Below, in pieces: positions 8,837 through 17,610 of a stretch of 64,000 bases of DNA. Below the pieces are notes generated by a model. The model worked only from the letters and a program-made list of their open reading frames with translations. It was not told the DNA's origin and made no database searches. The stretch's first letter is position 1, and each line of letters begins with the position of its first letter. Origin of the DNA: Bradyrhizobium macuxiense (GTDB taxonomy: Bacteria; Pseudomonadota; Alphaproteobacteria; Rhizobiales; Xanthobacteraceae); contig NZ_LNCU01000039.1 of the NCBI RefSeq assembly GCF_001542415.1, forward strand, positions 271,319-335,318. The letters are read 5' to 3'. A program made the translations under genes and the position numbers.

Positions 8837-9868
8837 TCAGGCGTAGCGGCTTTCGCCCTGCTTGATCACCGCCGGGCCACTGGCCTTCTCGGCCTGCGAT
8901 TTCTTCGAGGGATCGGGCTGTTTGGAGAACCAATCGGTGTTGAAAAACTTGTCCCAAGCCTTCATCGCGTCCTCGTGCGAGCAGTCGAGCTTGTCGAGCA
9001 CGTCGAGATGCTTGAGGTTCTCGTCGATCTTCTCCTTCAGGAATTTCGTCGTCTCGTCGCCGCTTTCAGCGATGTTCTCGTTCAGCACGGGATGCCGGAC
9101 GGCCGAGTTAAGGGCAAGCACGAGGCTGATGGACCTCAGCGTCTGCCGGAGTACAGAATCGTCTCGTTCCTGAGACTGGGCGAAATTGTCGGCGACGAGC
9201 TTCGAGATGGCGAACCCGCTCGCGATCTTGTCCGACCAGCCGTAGCGGCTGCGGGCAAATCCTTTGGCCAGTCGGACAATCCGGATGAATTGCCCGTCGT
9301 TGCCGTTGGAGGTCGAGTCCGACGACTTGTTCTTGTTCTCGTCTTTGAACCACTTCGTATTCGCGAGGGGATCGGATGAGCGCCACTTGTCGCCGGCGGC
9401 GATCTCGTAGGACTTCGTCTCCTCGCCGGTGAACGGGCTCTTGGTGCGGATCTCACGATAGACGGGTACGTCGACGTGATAACCTTCCTTCTTGTAGTAG
9501 ACCCGTACGCAGTTGTTCCGGGCTTCGGGTTGATCCGCGAAGCGCTTGTCCTGCAGGGCGTCGCTGACCATCTTGCGGGCGTCTTCGGGAGACTTGTCTT
9601 CTTCCTTATCGTTCTTGAGGCTGTCCCTGCTGAAATAGACGCCGTCGTCGACATCGTAGTCCCCGCGATCGTGCTGGATCATCGTCCGCATCGCGTAACT
9701 GCCTTGGGTCCTGGATCCGATCGACTTCGGGCTCCCGTTGCGCGCCAGGCCATTCTTCAGACGATCGCGGTTGATCTTCGCTTTGCCGTAGATGTCGGCC
9801 CGGTCATCCTCGGACATGCGCACCTCAGAGCGCTCGAAGCCCCTCATCTGTTCGTTACAGTCCTTCAC
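8837..9868 (-). CDS. CD-NTase (cyclic-oligonucleotide synthase) of type II CBASS
   Basis: A 343-residue nucleotidyltransferase that would make the cyclic nucleotide signal when phage infection is sensed. The active-site region is clear: GSRTQGSYAMRT for the GS helix, GDYDVDDGVYF for the metal-binding acidic pair, and YHVDVPVY for the third Asp. The GTG at 9868 overlaps the CapV stop (GTGA). The C-terminal tail ends KQGESRYA; in type II systems this tail is what Cap2 links to targets. The product nucleotide cannot be read from sequence, though patatin effectors of this type usually respond to cGAMP. Confidence 0.88.
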   Translation of the reverse strand: MKDCNEQMRGFERSEVRMSEDDRADIYGKAKINRDRLKNGLARNGSPKSIGSRTQGSYAMRTMIQHDRGDYDVDDGVYFSRDSLKNDKEEDKSPEDARKMVSDALQDKRFADQPEARNNCVRVYYKKEGYHVDVPVYREIRTKSPFTGEETKSYEIAAGDKWRSSDPLANTKWFKDENKNKSSDSTSNGNDGQFIRIVRLAKGFARSRYGWSDKIASGFAISKLVADNFAQSQERDDSVLRQTLRSISLVLALNSAVRHPVLNENIAESGDETTKFLKEKIDENLKHLDVLDKLDCSHEDAMKAWDKFFNTDWFSKQPDPSKKSQAEKASGPAVIKQGESRYA

Positions 9869-11025
9869 GTGGTCGTCTCCATCTTCACACCGGTCTTCGG
9901 CATCTCTGGCAGGCTCATCATCAACGCCTTTACCATCCGTCCGTCCGCATTGTTCGGATCGTCGCAAGCGCTCTTGGCGATATCCGCATCGTTGCTCGCC
10001 TGCTGGATCAGCCGCTTCACTGCTTCGGGCCGGGCGTCGTCAAGCGCGAGGTATTTCATCATTTCGGCGGGCACGTCCTTGTTCGGGAAGCGTAGTCTGG
10101 TAACCGGCCGCCCCAACTCGGTCAGCTTGTTGCCGATGAAGCGGGCCATGTTGTCGAACGCGAATTCCTGGGCCGTGATGCTGAGGGCGGCGGCGTCCGC
10201 GCCCATCTTCCAGCCGAGGATGGAGCGGTGCACCTTGCGTGCAGGAATGAGTTCGCCTTCGGGCCGGGAGCAGGTGCCTAGCGAAAAAATTTGGATGGCT
10301 GCGCCTGCAGGGGCGCACGCGAGAGCATCGGTCAGCCCGACCATGATGGGATTGTTCGCCCAAAGGCCTCCATCGGCAAACACTTGTTCGACCCCGTGAT
10401 CATTATTGGGGTCGTCGATCGCGGCCAACGACCGAAAGATTGGGGCCGCACTCGACGCCATGCAGATGTCGACCAGCTTGTAGTGATCGTCGCGTACTCC
10501 GCTCTTGGGCGTCTTCTTGAAGACCCAGGAGCGATGGCTACTCATCAGGATGGCCGGGATCGAGAGCGAAATGCTGCGCTTCTGGAACACATCCAGTATG
10601 GTCGTGTCTTCCAGCACATCGCTCAGGGCCTTGCGCAGCACATGGTCGCCCTTGCGGACGTAGTGTCCGCCGACAAACATGCGCCAGATCGCGCTCGCGG
10701 TGCCCTTGATCCGGTGCGGAAAGATCTGGCGGCCGTGGTCGCGATACATCTTGACGATCTCGCCCATCGGGCGCCCGACGGCCAGCGCGCAGCCGACGAT
10801 GGCCCCTGTGCTGGTGCCGGTGATCAGATCGAAGCCTTTGCCGAGATCGAGGCTTTCCACACCGCGCGTCCGCGCGAACTGGGTGACGAGTCGGTCGAGG
10901 AAGGCTGCAGTGTAGATGCCACGCATGCCGCCGCCATCCAGGCTGAGCACCCGGTAGGGTTTAACGTCGGACGGGTGACCCGCAACTTCGTCGTCTGTAA
11001 TCAAACTAACTTCCAGGCATTGCAC
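9865..11025 (-). CDS. capV: CapV-like patatin phospholipase, CBASS effector
   Basis: A 386-residue patatin-family lipase, first gene of the CBASS operon. It has the oxyanion loop DGGGMRGI (about 30-37), the nucleophile elbow GTSTG (70-74, Ser72) and the dyad Asp in FADGGLWANNP. When bound by the cyclic nucleotide, CapV degrades membrane phospholipids and kills the infected cell. The start is a GTG. No signal peptide or membrane segment is seen, as expected for a cytoplasmic enzyme. Operon order capV-CD-NTase-cap2-cap3 with overlapping stops is typical type II-A CBASS. Confidence 0.92.
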   Translation of the reverse strand: MQCLEVSLITDDEVAGHPSDVKPYRVLSLDGGGMRGIYTAAFLDRLVTQFARTRGVESLDLGKGFDLITGTSTGAIVGCALAVGRPMGEIVKMYRDHGRQIFPHRIKGTASAIWRMFVGGHYVRKGDHVLRKALSDVLEDTTILDVFQKRSISLSIPAILMSSHRSWVFKKTPKSGVRDDHYKLVDICMASSAAPIFRSLAAIDDPNNDHGVEQVFADGGLWANNPIMVGLTDALACAPAGAAIQIFSLGTCSRPEGELIPARKVHRSILGWKMGADAAALSITAQEFAFDNMARFIGNKLTELGRPVTRLRFPNKDVPAEMMKYLALDDARPEAVKRLIQQASNDADIAKSACDDPNNADGRMVKALMMSLPEMPKTGVKMETTT

Positions 11026-11158
11026 AAGCGATTCACGCTTCGTGCGTCACACGTCTGGCGACGAAGGTCGTCCGCAATTTGCGGCACGTGCCGCCGGATC
11101 GAATACTTCAGAACGCACAGCTGTAGGAATGACTCCGGCGAAATCCGCAATATTAGAG

Positions 11159-11455
11159 TTAAACAAGACCAAGAGCTGGTGCTTCGCGCTTGCCGTCGCA
11201 AGTGGCAAAGAGGTTTATTTTCCCGATTGCATCGCAATTCCCCAATGACTCGGCCCACTCAGTTAGCAGGTTATGATTCGCAATTGGCGGAAGCACCTTC
11301 TTCAGATGCCAATCGATGTAGGCCACGAGGTCGCGATCGGTAAGCTCTTCCCGGCGAACGAAGTCCAGGATCTCTCCTGCCGCTCGAGCAACGGATTGTG
11401 CTCGCTCGCGACAGATCGAAAAGGCAAGTCGTGCTGCCGTCTTCAGACGGGGCAC
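11159..11455 (-). CDS. hypothetical protein
   Basis: A 98-residue ORF about 130 bases upstream of capV on the same strand. It is helical and charged, with a hydrophilic core (ELTDRDLVAYIDWHLKKVLP) and no recognised motif. It starts with a GTG. It may be a stand-alone gene or the 3' remnant of a longer one. Unknown function. Confidence 0.4.
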   Translation of the reverse strand: MPRLKTAARLAFSICRERAQSVARAAGEILDFVRREELTDRDLVAYIDWHLKKVLPPIANHNLLTEWAESLGNCDAIGKINLFATCDGKREAPALGLV

Positions 11456-12001
11456 CGCGCGGCTTCGTCCTGGCGGATATCGTGGTGGAGCTCGCCTTTC
11501 TCGGCGAGCGCGTCGGAGTCTTCATGCCAAAACCATCCGGAGATTGGGCTAGCCAGTCCCCGCACCGCGGAAAGAACCTAGCCGAAATCATGAGAGGCTC
11601 GATGGTACTCCCGGGGTGGGTGACGATGCGATCGAGCGAGCCGAATCGTACGCGACGCGCCGGCGGAAGCCTACGGAGGAATTCGCCGCCTACCTCGTCG
11701 AGGTCGAAGGCCGGGACTGGAGTTACTGGTTGGCGCTCTACCCCTGCGGGATCTGCTCGATCTTCGAACGAGAACATCCACGAGACCGCATCCGTCCGGG
11801 CGGGCGGCACGCGCGCAAAGTCTATTTCCCTGTCGCTTCGGCAAGGGAGATTCGGCCCCCTTTCGCCGGCGTGAACTGGCGACGGAGGTGCAGTTGCCGC
11901 ACCAATAAGGCGGGGATCTTGATGGCAGCAACGATCCGTCCGCGGAACGATCTTACAGCAGCGCGAAGCCCGGCAGGCAGGGCGTAAACCCTCGCAGCCT
12001 C
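11456..12001. other. non-coding or decayed sequence
   Basis: No intact gene is supported. Two plus-strand stretches have protein-like composition in different frames: 11450-11620 (GFVLADIVVELAFLGERVG) and 11670-11850 (EFAAYLVEVEGRDWSYWLAL). This suggests a frameshifted relic, family unrecognised. Confidence 0.3.
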
Positions 12002-13165
12002 TCAAAACGTAACCTTTAGCCTCAGGTACGGATACGCAGCAAAACCGTTCCATTCCAGAGCCTTCACAGTGGAAAACTGTTGTGTGACCTGCAGGACGCC
12101 GCTGAGCTGGACGTAGCTATTTGGTGTCCAGTCTGCTCGAGCAGACGCTTGCAAGATAAGATCGTCGCGGCCGCCGGGAAAATCTGTGAAATGCCGCCCT
12201 TGAACGTAGCCGCCAGCTGACGTCGTCAGGCCGGTTACTGGCGTCTGCCAGGTCACACTGCCAGACAGCCTGGAGGAGAAATTTTGCTGGCTGGCGATAT
12301 CCGAGAACGTGAATTCGCCCTCTGCGACGAAAGTGCCCGCGACGCAAAAAGTTTCCTGGCCTTTCGGACCGCAGATCGTCCCGCCTAGATCCTGATTATT
12401 GCGAGCCCAAGCGACTGAAGGCGTGAAAAGCTCCACCTGGTAAGGACTAAATCCGGATCCGTAGACCGTGCTGGAGGCAACCGAATAGCTCATTACGTCG
12501 GAAGTCGTCGTGCCGCTTGTCTTGCCCGGCACAACGAGATTGAGAACCTGGTTGTAAGTGGCGTTGTTCACCAGGATGTCGACGTTCTTTCTGAACAGGC
12601 GTGCATAACGCTGGTCGCTCACGCCGCTCTGCAGGATGAAGCTATCGGCAAGGCCGACGGGAATATTGACGGTAAGCAGGCCCGTGGTGCCAAAAACTGT
12701 GTCGCCCACGTGGATGGGGGTTTTGCTCGCGTTGTTGTCGAACACTGACTGGCTCGAAACAGATGCTGTGACGGTGGTTTCTCGCGGCTTGGTCGTTACG
12801 ACGTGTTCGGTGATCACCTTCTTCTTCTGAACTTTGCGGGTTTCGTGGTCCTTGATACCGTACGTTTCGTACGCTCTTTGGACCGCCTCGGCGTCCGCAG
12901 GCAGCATCAGCTGCTTCTCGGCCAGGACCTTTTGGAGGCGACGGCGTCGCTCGGCAGGAGGTACGGCAACAGTCTCGGTTGTCGTGTAGGTCTGAACCCT
13001 TGTTTTTGTCACGACTTCGGTCTGCGGAAGGTCCGGCTTCCGATCCTTGGGAGGCGTCAAATTCTCGATGCGGACTTGTAGATTTGGGTCGACCTGAGCA
13101 GCCGCGGCTGTAGAGTAAATGGCCAGTGCGGCAATTGAGCCCAGCAATATAAACGTGCAGCGCAT
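12002..13165 (-). CDS. exported protein, probable outer-membrane beta-barrel
   Basis: A protein of about 387 residues with a Sec signal peptide (MRCTFILLGSIAALAIYS, likely cleaved after TAAAA). A charged, helical, possibly coiled periplasmic segment follows (about 40-140, with repeated VVTKTRVQTYTTTETV-like Thr/Val stretches). The C-terminal half has alternating hydrophobic strands and ends in YPYLRLKVTF; a terminal Phe is typical of outer-membrane barrels. The ATG at 13165 has AGGA eight bases upstream and is preferred over the start six codons earlier. Function unknown. Its mature N-terminus (DPNLQVRIEN) resembles that of a divergent small ORF. Confidence 0.6.
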   Translation of the reverse strand: MRCTFILLGSIAALAIYSTAAAAQVDPNLQVRIENLTPPKDRKPDLPQTEVVTKTRVQTYTTTETVAVPPAERRRRLQKVLAEKQLMLPADAEAVQRAYETYGIKDHETRKVQKKKVITEHVVTTKPRETTVTASVSSQSVFDNNASKTPIHVGDTVFGTTGLLTVNIPVGLADSFILQSGVSDQRYARLFRKNVDILVNNATYNQVLNLVVPGKTSGTTTSDVMSYSVASSTVYGSGFSPYQVELFTPSVAWARNNQDLGGTICGPKGQETFCVAGTFVAEGEFTFSDIASQQNFSSRLSGSVTWQTPVTGLTTSAGGYVQGRHFTDFPGGRDDLILQASARADWTPNSYVQLSGVLQVTQQFSTVKALEWNGFAAYPYLRLKVTF

Positions 13166-13460
13166 GATCGATTCCTGCAACAATTTGCAACAACATTGGC
13201 GAAACTATCAAGCGCGCGCACGAATCGTACTCGCGCTTGTGGCCTCGATTTGGGCGGCAGGCGGGGGGCGGGCCGATCCGCTTGTCGGCGGAGCCGATCC
13301 CAACATTCAAAACCGGATTGAGCAAACCGTGCCAAGTGCGACGGATCGCCTGCTCAACAATTTGCGCGAAAGACCCCCGACATATTCTGGTCCCGCAAAA
13401 AATCTGCGGACCCACCCCTCTCGTCGTCGAAACAACAACACGAACACCCCGATGCGCTAA
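13164..13460 (+). CDS. small putative exported protein, divergent from the beta-barrel gene
   Basis: A 98-residue ORF with a signal-like stretch (ARIVLALVASIWAAGGGRA) followed by DPNIQNRIEQTVPSATDRLL. This resembles DPNLQVRIEN, which follows the signal peptide of the beta-barrel protein on the other strand. The two start codons overlap head-to-head at 13163-13166, so both cannot have ordinary upstream ribosome sites unless this ORF starts further in. It may be a truncated paralogue of the same family. Low confidence that it is expressed. Confidence 0.35.
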   Translation: MIDSCNNLQQHWRNYQARARIVLALVASIWAAGGGRADPLVGGADPNIQNRIEQTVPSATDRLLNNLRERPPTYSGPAKNLRTHPSRRRNNNTNTPMR

Positions 13461-13965
13461 ACTGACGAGACAGCTTCGCTGACATCAAGATTGTGCTACG
13501 CCCCGCCTCAAGTTATAAAACCATGGTACAAGTTCAAGTAGAAGTATTGTCCAATACGTACATTTCCTCATCGTCCGCCAGCGTTCGGTCCGTACGGAAT
13601 AAATTTGAACCGCGGCGATATCAGATCCGCAACGCCCCTCCAAAAATCTCCTTTGGAGTGCTACAACTTAAAGGTATATCTTGAGGATTGCTGGTATCGT
13701 CGAGCGTTGTAAATAACTTGTTGCGTTCAAGAGCTCTTTTACTTGTCCGCGCACACGCTCATCGAAGCGTCTCATCGCTATAAATATCCCGTGTCGAAAT
13801 TTTCCGGCTCCGTGGAGAATGTCCCTAGCTATCTTCGAGACCCGGTCCGGACAGAACTGCGCAATGCTGCCTGCTGAGCTTGTTGGTTGGAATTCGCTCA
13901 GATAGGAGGCGGTCCCGTTGGCTCACTAGCATAAGTGGAAATTTGATAGGTCTGCCACCAGTCGA
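13461..13965. other. non-coding spacer
   Basis: AT-richer than its surroundings, with several short ORFs on both strands and no recognised product, no RNA gene and no clear repeat. It presumably holds the promoter of the membrane-protein gene that follows. Confidence 0.3.
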
Positions 13966-15762
13966 GTGGAGGGCAAGAATTTGAGCATTTCAACTCGTCT
14001 GCGTGAATTCTCGCAGCTGTTCGTTCTTCCGGTGATCCTGATCCCCGCCTGGCTTGCGTTTATCGCGGGTTTTTCTTTCGTCGGATTATTGCCGTTGGGG
14101 GTGTTGATCGTCTCGGCTATCTCCGTGTTTGCGATCCGGGCAGTCTGCCGAAGGCACAGCGGCAACGCTGTCCTCGCCGAGGTCGGATCGAAACTTATCA
14201 CCTACTGCATGGTGACCGGCGCCGTTTCGGCATGTTTCCTATTGCTGCAGATCGGCTTCTATCTTTTCTTGACGCAGTTCTCACCGCGACTGAGCACCGT
14301 GACTGCTTGGTACGATAGCCTCGAGGCTGGACACATAATCGAGCGCGTGAAGTCCTTCGCCCTGAAGGCGCGCCTTGCCATCATACTCGTTCTTGGTTTC
14401 AACCTGATCTTCTTCCCGCTTCTCTCGTCGAGGGTGGCTCGACTTTCGAAGATGGCATCGAAGGGTATAGACGTCGTCGGTGCTTTCTTCATCGCGGTCC
14501 TGCTGTTCTCCTTCTACGGCTCTGCGCCTAGCGGTTTGAACGCCCTGCGGGTCGAGCTTCGGTCCGCGCACGATGCTATAGACAATTCGTACAAACGAGC
14601 CGTTGCCCGCGCGTCCATCCACTTCGCGAAGGTCATGCTGGATAGGGCGACCCTGCAGGATGACCACCTTTTCCGGACTGCGTCGCCCCCGGGGGATTGG
14701 GGTGGTCCGCGACCCGCAGGCGCGCCTCCGGGACCACGACCGACGCCCCCGCCCGCCGGCTCGGGTGTTTGGGACACTGAACTCAAGGCCAGGGTCCTCA
14801 ATTCCGACGAGCGGCTGAACGAGCGCATCGCGAGCAGAACGGCTGCGAATGCAGCCAAGTTCGACGGACGCGGTCGGTCCGACGCGCTGAACGCGCCGCC
14901 TACGGCAAGTACGTCCAAACTGGCCGAACTCGGATCCGCCCTGGATGGACCTCGGGGAGGAGCAGCGCGGGAAGGGAGCCCTCCCGGGGACGACCTCAAA
15001 CGACCAGGCAGCAGCCAGTCTCAGCAGCGTGCGTTCCGAGAGATGCTCTCGACTGCGCTCGACGTTGCGAAGGTCCCCGAGGTCATCGAACCGGCAATAT
15101 CCGAGCTAGTGAAGGAAACCGTCTCCGGGAACGTGATCAAAGAAATATTGACGGCGATGAGCGACGATTTGCTGGCTGACGGTATAAGAGCGGCCGCGGT
15201 CGAATTCGTCGACAACTACCTCAAGGGAGCGGTGTCGTCGGCGGACGCGAAATCTGAGCTCCGAAGAAGAGCATCGGCTTTGCTCGACACGAAATTGGGT
15301 GCGTCTTTGAAAAATGCCTTGAGTGGGATCCGGGGATACGGATCGATGCTCTTCGACCGTATCCAAAGTCTACGCGGGGGAAGCCGCGATCCGGTGATTT
15401 CCCCGCGAGAGGATGAGATGATCGCGGAGGCCAAGTCGAAGGCGTCCGGCCTTTCCGATAGCGGTGGAAGGAGCAGGATCGGCTCCGATCTAATCCAAAG
15501 GTCGAGGATCGAAACTTCGAAGATCATCGATATTCTTTCGGTGCAAGCGAAGACCGACGATTTGGCGGCGCGGTCGCTGCTGGATGTCGGAGCGAACCTT
15601 TCGGACATGGAATCCAGGGCCACGCAGTTGGGCGCGATCGTGAGACTGGCCCAAGAGCATGGTTACAGGGCGGAGGTCGGAGTTTGCATCGTGACACTCG
15701 GGGGCGTGGTCGTTGCGACGTTCATCTCAACTCGACAGGAATGCGAGGGCGCGAGACGATGA
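13966..15762 (+). CDS. large membrane-anchored protein of unknown function
   Basis: A 598-residue protein with a GTG start. The first 205 residues hold about five hydrophobic segments (around 18-58, 85-110, 137-158 and 168-190). Residues about 245-345 are Pro/Gly/Arg-rich and probably disordered. Residues 350-575 are helical and charged. A final short hydrophobic stretch (VGVCIVTLGGVVVATFIST) precedes the end. It stands alone between CBASS and the deazaguanine operon, on the opposite strand from both, so it could be another defence gene or cargo. I do not recognise a family. Confidence 0.6.
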   Translation: MEGKNLSISTRLREFSQLFVLPVILIPAWLAFIAGFSFVGLLPLGVLIVSAISVFAIRAVCRRHSGNAVLAEVGSKLITYCMVTGAVSACFLLLQIGFYLFLTQFSPRLSTVTAWYDSLEAGHIIERVKSFALKARLAIILVLGFNLIFFPLLSSRVARLSKMASKGIDVVGAFFIAVLLFSFYGSAPSGLNALRVELRSAHDAIDNSYKRAVARASIHFAKVMLDRATLQDDHLFRTASPPGDWGGPRPAGAPPGPRPTPPPAGSGVWDTELKARVLNSDERLNERIASRTAANAAKFDGRGRSDALNAPPTASTSKLAELGSALDGPRGGAAREGSPPGDDLKRPGSSQSQQRAFREMLSTALDVAKVPEVIEPAISELVKETVSGNVIKEILTAMSDDLLADGIRAAAVEFVDNYLKGAVSSADAKSELRRRASALLDTKLGASLKNALSGIRGYGSMLFDRIQSLRGGSRDPVISPREDEMIAEAKSKASGLSDSGGRSRIGSDLIQRSRIETSKIIDILSVQAKTDDLAARSLLDVGANLSDMESRATQLGAIVRLAQEHGYRAEVGVCIVTLGGVVVATFISTRQECEGARR

Positions 15763-16058
15763 ACTCCAGCAAGACGTCCGTCCCCTGGCGGCGTGACTTC
15801 GACCCACACTGCCGGTGGCCCTCGCCATCCAACGCGACGTGCGCATCTGTAAGAAGAGTACGCGATTACCTGTCTTTCGGCGGCAGACCACGAGGAATGG
15901 CGAGTTTTTACCGATCAGCCGAGACGGTGGCGACATTACGATCGTCAGCAAGAAGCGACGCGTTCGGTCTGATATCGCCTGCCATGGCGGATAGGCATAT
16001 CTGAAACACTGTGTGGGACTTTCGGCTTGATGAGACCGATTTATTCGCGGCGTCAGGC

Positions 16059-16820
16059 CTATTTCAGAGGCGGGAATGGCCGACGCGTCTCTGCAAGGAT
16101 ATCCGGAACTATCGCATCGTACCGGTCGATCCTCTTTGCTTCACCCATGTCGAGGTCCGCGTTCCAGTACGGCGCAAAGCCGCCCGGGAAGTAGAATGTC
16201 GAGAAGCCGGCCGCCGCCGCAGCCAGGATGTCCCGGTCGACCTGGTCACCTACCATGAAACACCGAGCCGAGCCGACGTCCCGCTTGAGGTCGAGATACA
16301 CTTGCGAAGTCTTGCGCACCGAGACGACATCGCCAATCAGGTGTTCGAGGCTGTGTCCGGAAATGAACCTGCGGCACCTTTCGGTCTTCTCTTCGGTCAC
16401 GATCGTGACCGGTACTCCGGCTTTCGAAATGGCGATGAGTCCTTCGCGAACGCCCGTCCGCAGCATCGGAAGGCTCTGGATGGCTTCCAGGAAGCGGGAT
16501 TGAGCCGACTCGAAGATGTTGTCCGGCCGGACCTCCGGTCCGGAGATTAGTGCGACCGTTTCTTCTACGTCGCGCCCCTGAAGCACCATCGAGAGTCCTT
16601 GCGCGAGCAACGCCGCCGGATAGCGCAGATGATCCGGATGCGTCGCCGCGATCTTCTGGTCCAAGTCCCGCAAAAACGCCAATCCTTGATCCTCGTCCTG
16701 CGGTGCGTTACGGCCGGTGAGCCGCTCGATCTGCCGCAGCATGTCCAATTGCGCGGCCGCGAATACCCGGTCCGTGTCCCAGAGTGTATTGTCGGCGTCC
16801 GTGAAGAGATGCGCCTTCAA
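16059..16820 (-). CDS. HAD-family hydrolase
   Basis: A 253-residue phosphatase-like protein with HAD motif I DADNTLWDT near the N-terminus, motif II TIVTEE, and motif III/IV in CFMVGDQVDRDILAA. It is the last gene of the 11-gene minus-strand operon, starting five bases after the preceding membrane-protein stop, so it is cotranslated. Its substrate is unknown. A phosphatase acting on a nucleotide precursor or a nucleotide signal would fit the context, but that is inference. Confidence 0.75.
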   Translation of the reverse strand: MKAHLFTDADNTLWDTDRVFAAAQLDMLRQIERLTGRNAPQDEDQGLAFLRDLDQKIAATHPDHLRYPAALLAQGLSMVLQGRDVEETVALISGPEVRPDNIFESAQSRFLEAIQSLPMLRTGVREGLIAISKAGVPVTIVTEEKTERCRRFISGHSLEHLIGDVVSVRKTSQVYLDLKRDVGSARCFMVGDQVDRDILAAAAAGFSTFYFPGGFAPYWNADLDMGEAKRIDRYDAIVPDILAETRRPFPPLK

Positions 16821-16824
16821 CGGG

Positions 16825-17604
16825 TCATCCCCCTTTCTTGCCCGGGGCCGGAACGGGCGCCGGTGGGTTTACGGCTGGTGCGGTTGAGGGCGTCGCCTTG
16901 GGCGCGGCGGAGCTCGAGGATTTGACCATGATCACGTTCGCGCCAGCCAGAAGGAAGAACCCCAACAAGACCCACATTGCGGCCTGCAGAACGCCCACAC
17001 CTGGCTTCAGGAGACGAAGCTTGTCCGCCACTTTTTCGGCGACGAGATAGGATTCCGCGATGTAACACTTGGCGTAGTATGCCTTAAGATCTGCTCCTTC
17101 TTTGGTGCCGAGAGCGATGAAAGCTTCGCCCCAGGTCGGAGCAGTCACGTCCAGGATGCCTTTATAGAAGAGCATGGACGTTGGTCGGTCGGGCTTAGAT
17201 CCGGCTTTCCAGGTCTTGGGTATTCTAAATCGCGGCTTGACCGCCCAGAGGATGATCAATACGGAGCCCGTCACCAGCAGGACGTAGGCGAAGAAAGCAG
17301 CGTATGTCGCTATGGTCAGCGCCGAAAACGGATCGGTGCCGAACGCGCCGAAACCGGGCCAAGGATAGTCTGCCGCGAACCTGGTGAAGACGGCGGCGAC
17401 CACGGCGCTCAAGAACGCCACGATCGTCAGCAGACGCGAGGCTTTACCGTCCTCGTATTCGGTCAGTGCCTTCACTTCCGCGAGACTGGCCTTTGCACCG
17501 TCGTGAACGCGATCGAGCGCGTCCGTCGGAATTGACCACCCGTCGAGCTTGGCCGACAGTTCCGCGAAGCCCGTATCGCTGGGAGGCTTGCTGATGCCAA
17601 ACAT
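16825..17604 (-). CDS. three-TM protein resembling the Pycsar effector PycTM (DUF5706-like)
   Basis: A 259-residue membrane protein. Two N-terminal transmembrane segments (LLTIVAFLSAVVAAVF and FFAYVLLVTGSVLIILW) are followed by KPRFRIP, a cytoplasmic region with SMLFYKGI and a helical stretch (YYAKCYIAESYLVAEKVADK). A third segment (AAMWVLLGFFLLAGANVIMV) and a Pro/Ala tail complete it. This layout and the PRF/LFYKGI/Y-x-ia-x-vadK pattern match PycTM/DUF5706 effectors, which depolarise the membrane in response to cyclic UMP or CMP. Here no pyrimidine cyclase is adjacent; it sits between queC and a HAD hydrolase in the Dpd-like operon. An abortive-infection effector role is plausible but unproven. 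Confidence 0.6.
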   Translation of the reverse strand: MFGISKPPSDTGFAELSAKLDGWSIPTDALDRVHDGAKASLAEVKALTEYEDGKASRLLTIVAFLSAVVAAVFTRFAADYPWPGFGAFGTDPFSALTIATYAAFFAYVLLVTGSVLIILWAVKPRFRIPKTWKAGSKPDRPTSMLFYKGILDVTAPTWGEAFIALGTKEGADLKAYYAKCYIAESYLVAEKVADKLRLLKPGVGVLQAAMWVLLGFFLLAGANVIMVKSSSSAAPKATPSTAPAVNPPAPVPAPGKKGG

Positions 17605-17610
17605 ACCGAA

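Noticed and set aside
11271..12053. A 260-codon minus-strand ORF upstream of capV
   Set aside because: The composition is Arg/Ser/Pro-rich antiphase-like with no motif, and it overlaps plus-strand pieces that look more protein-like.
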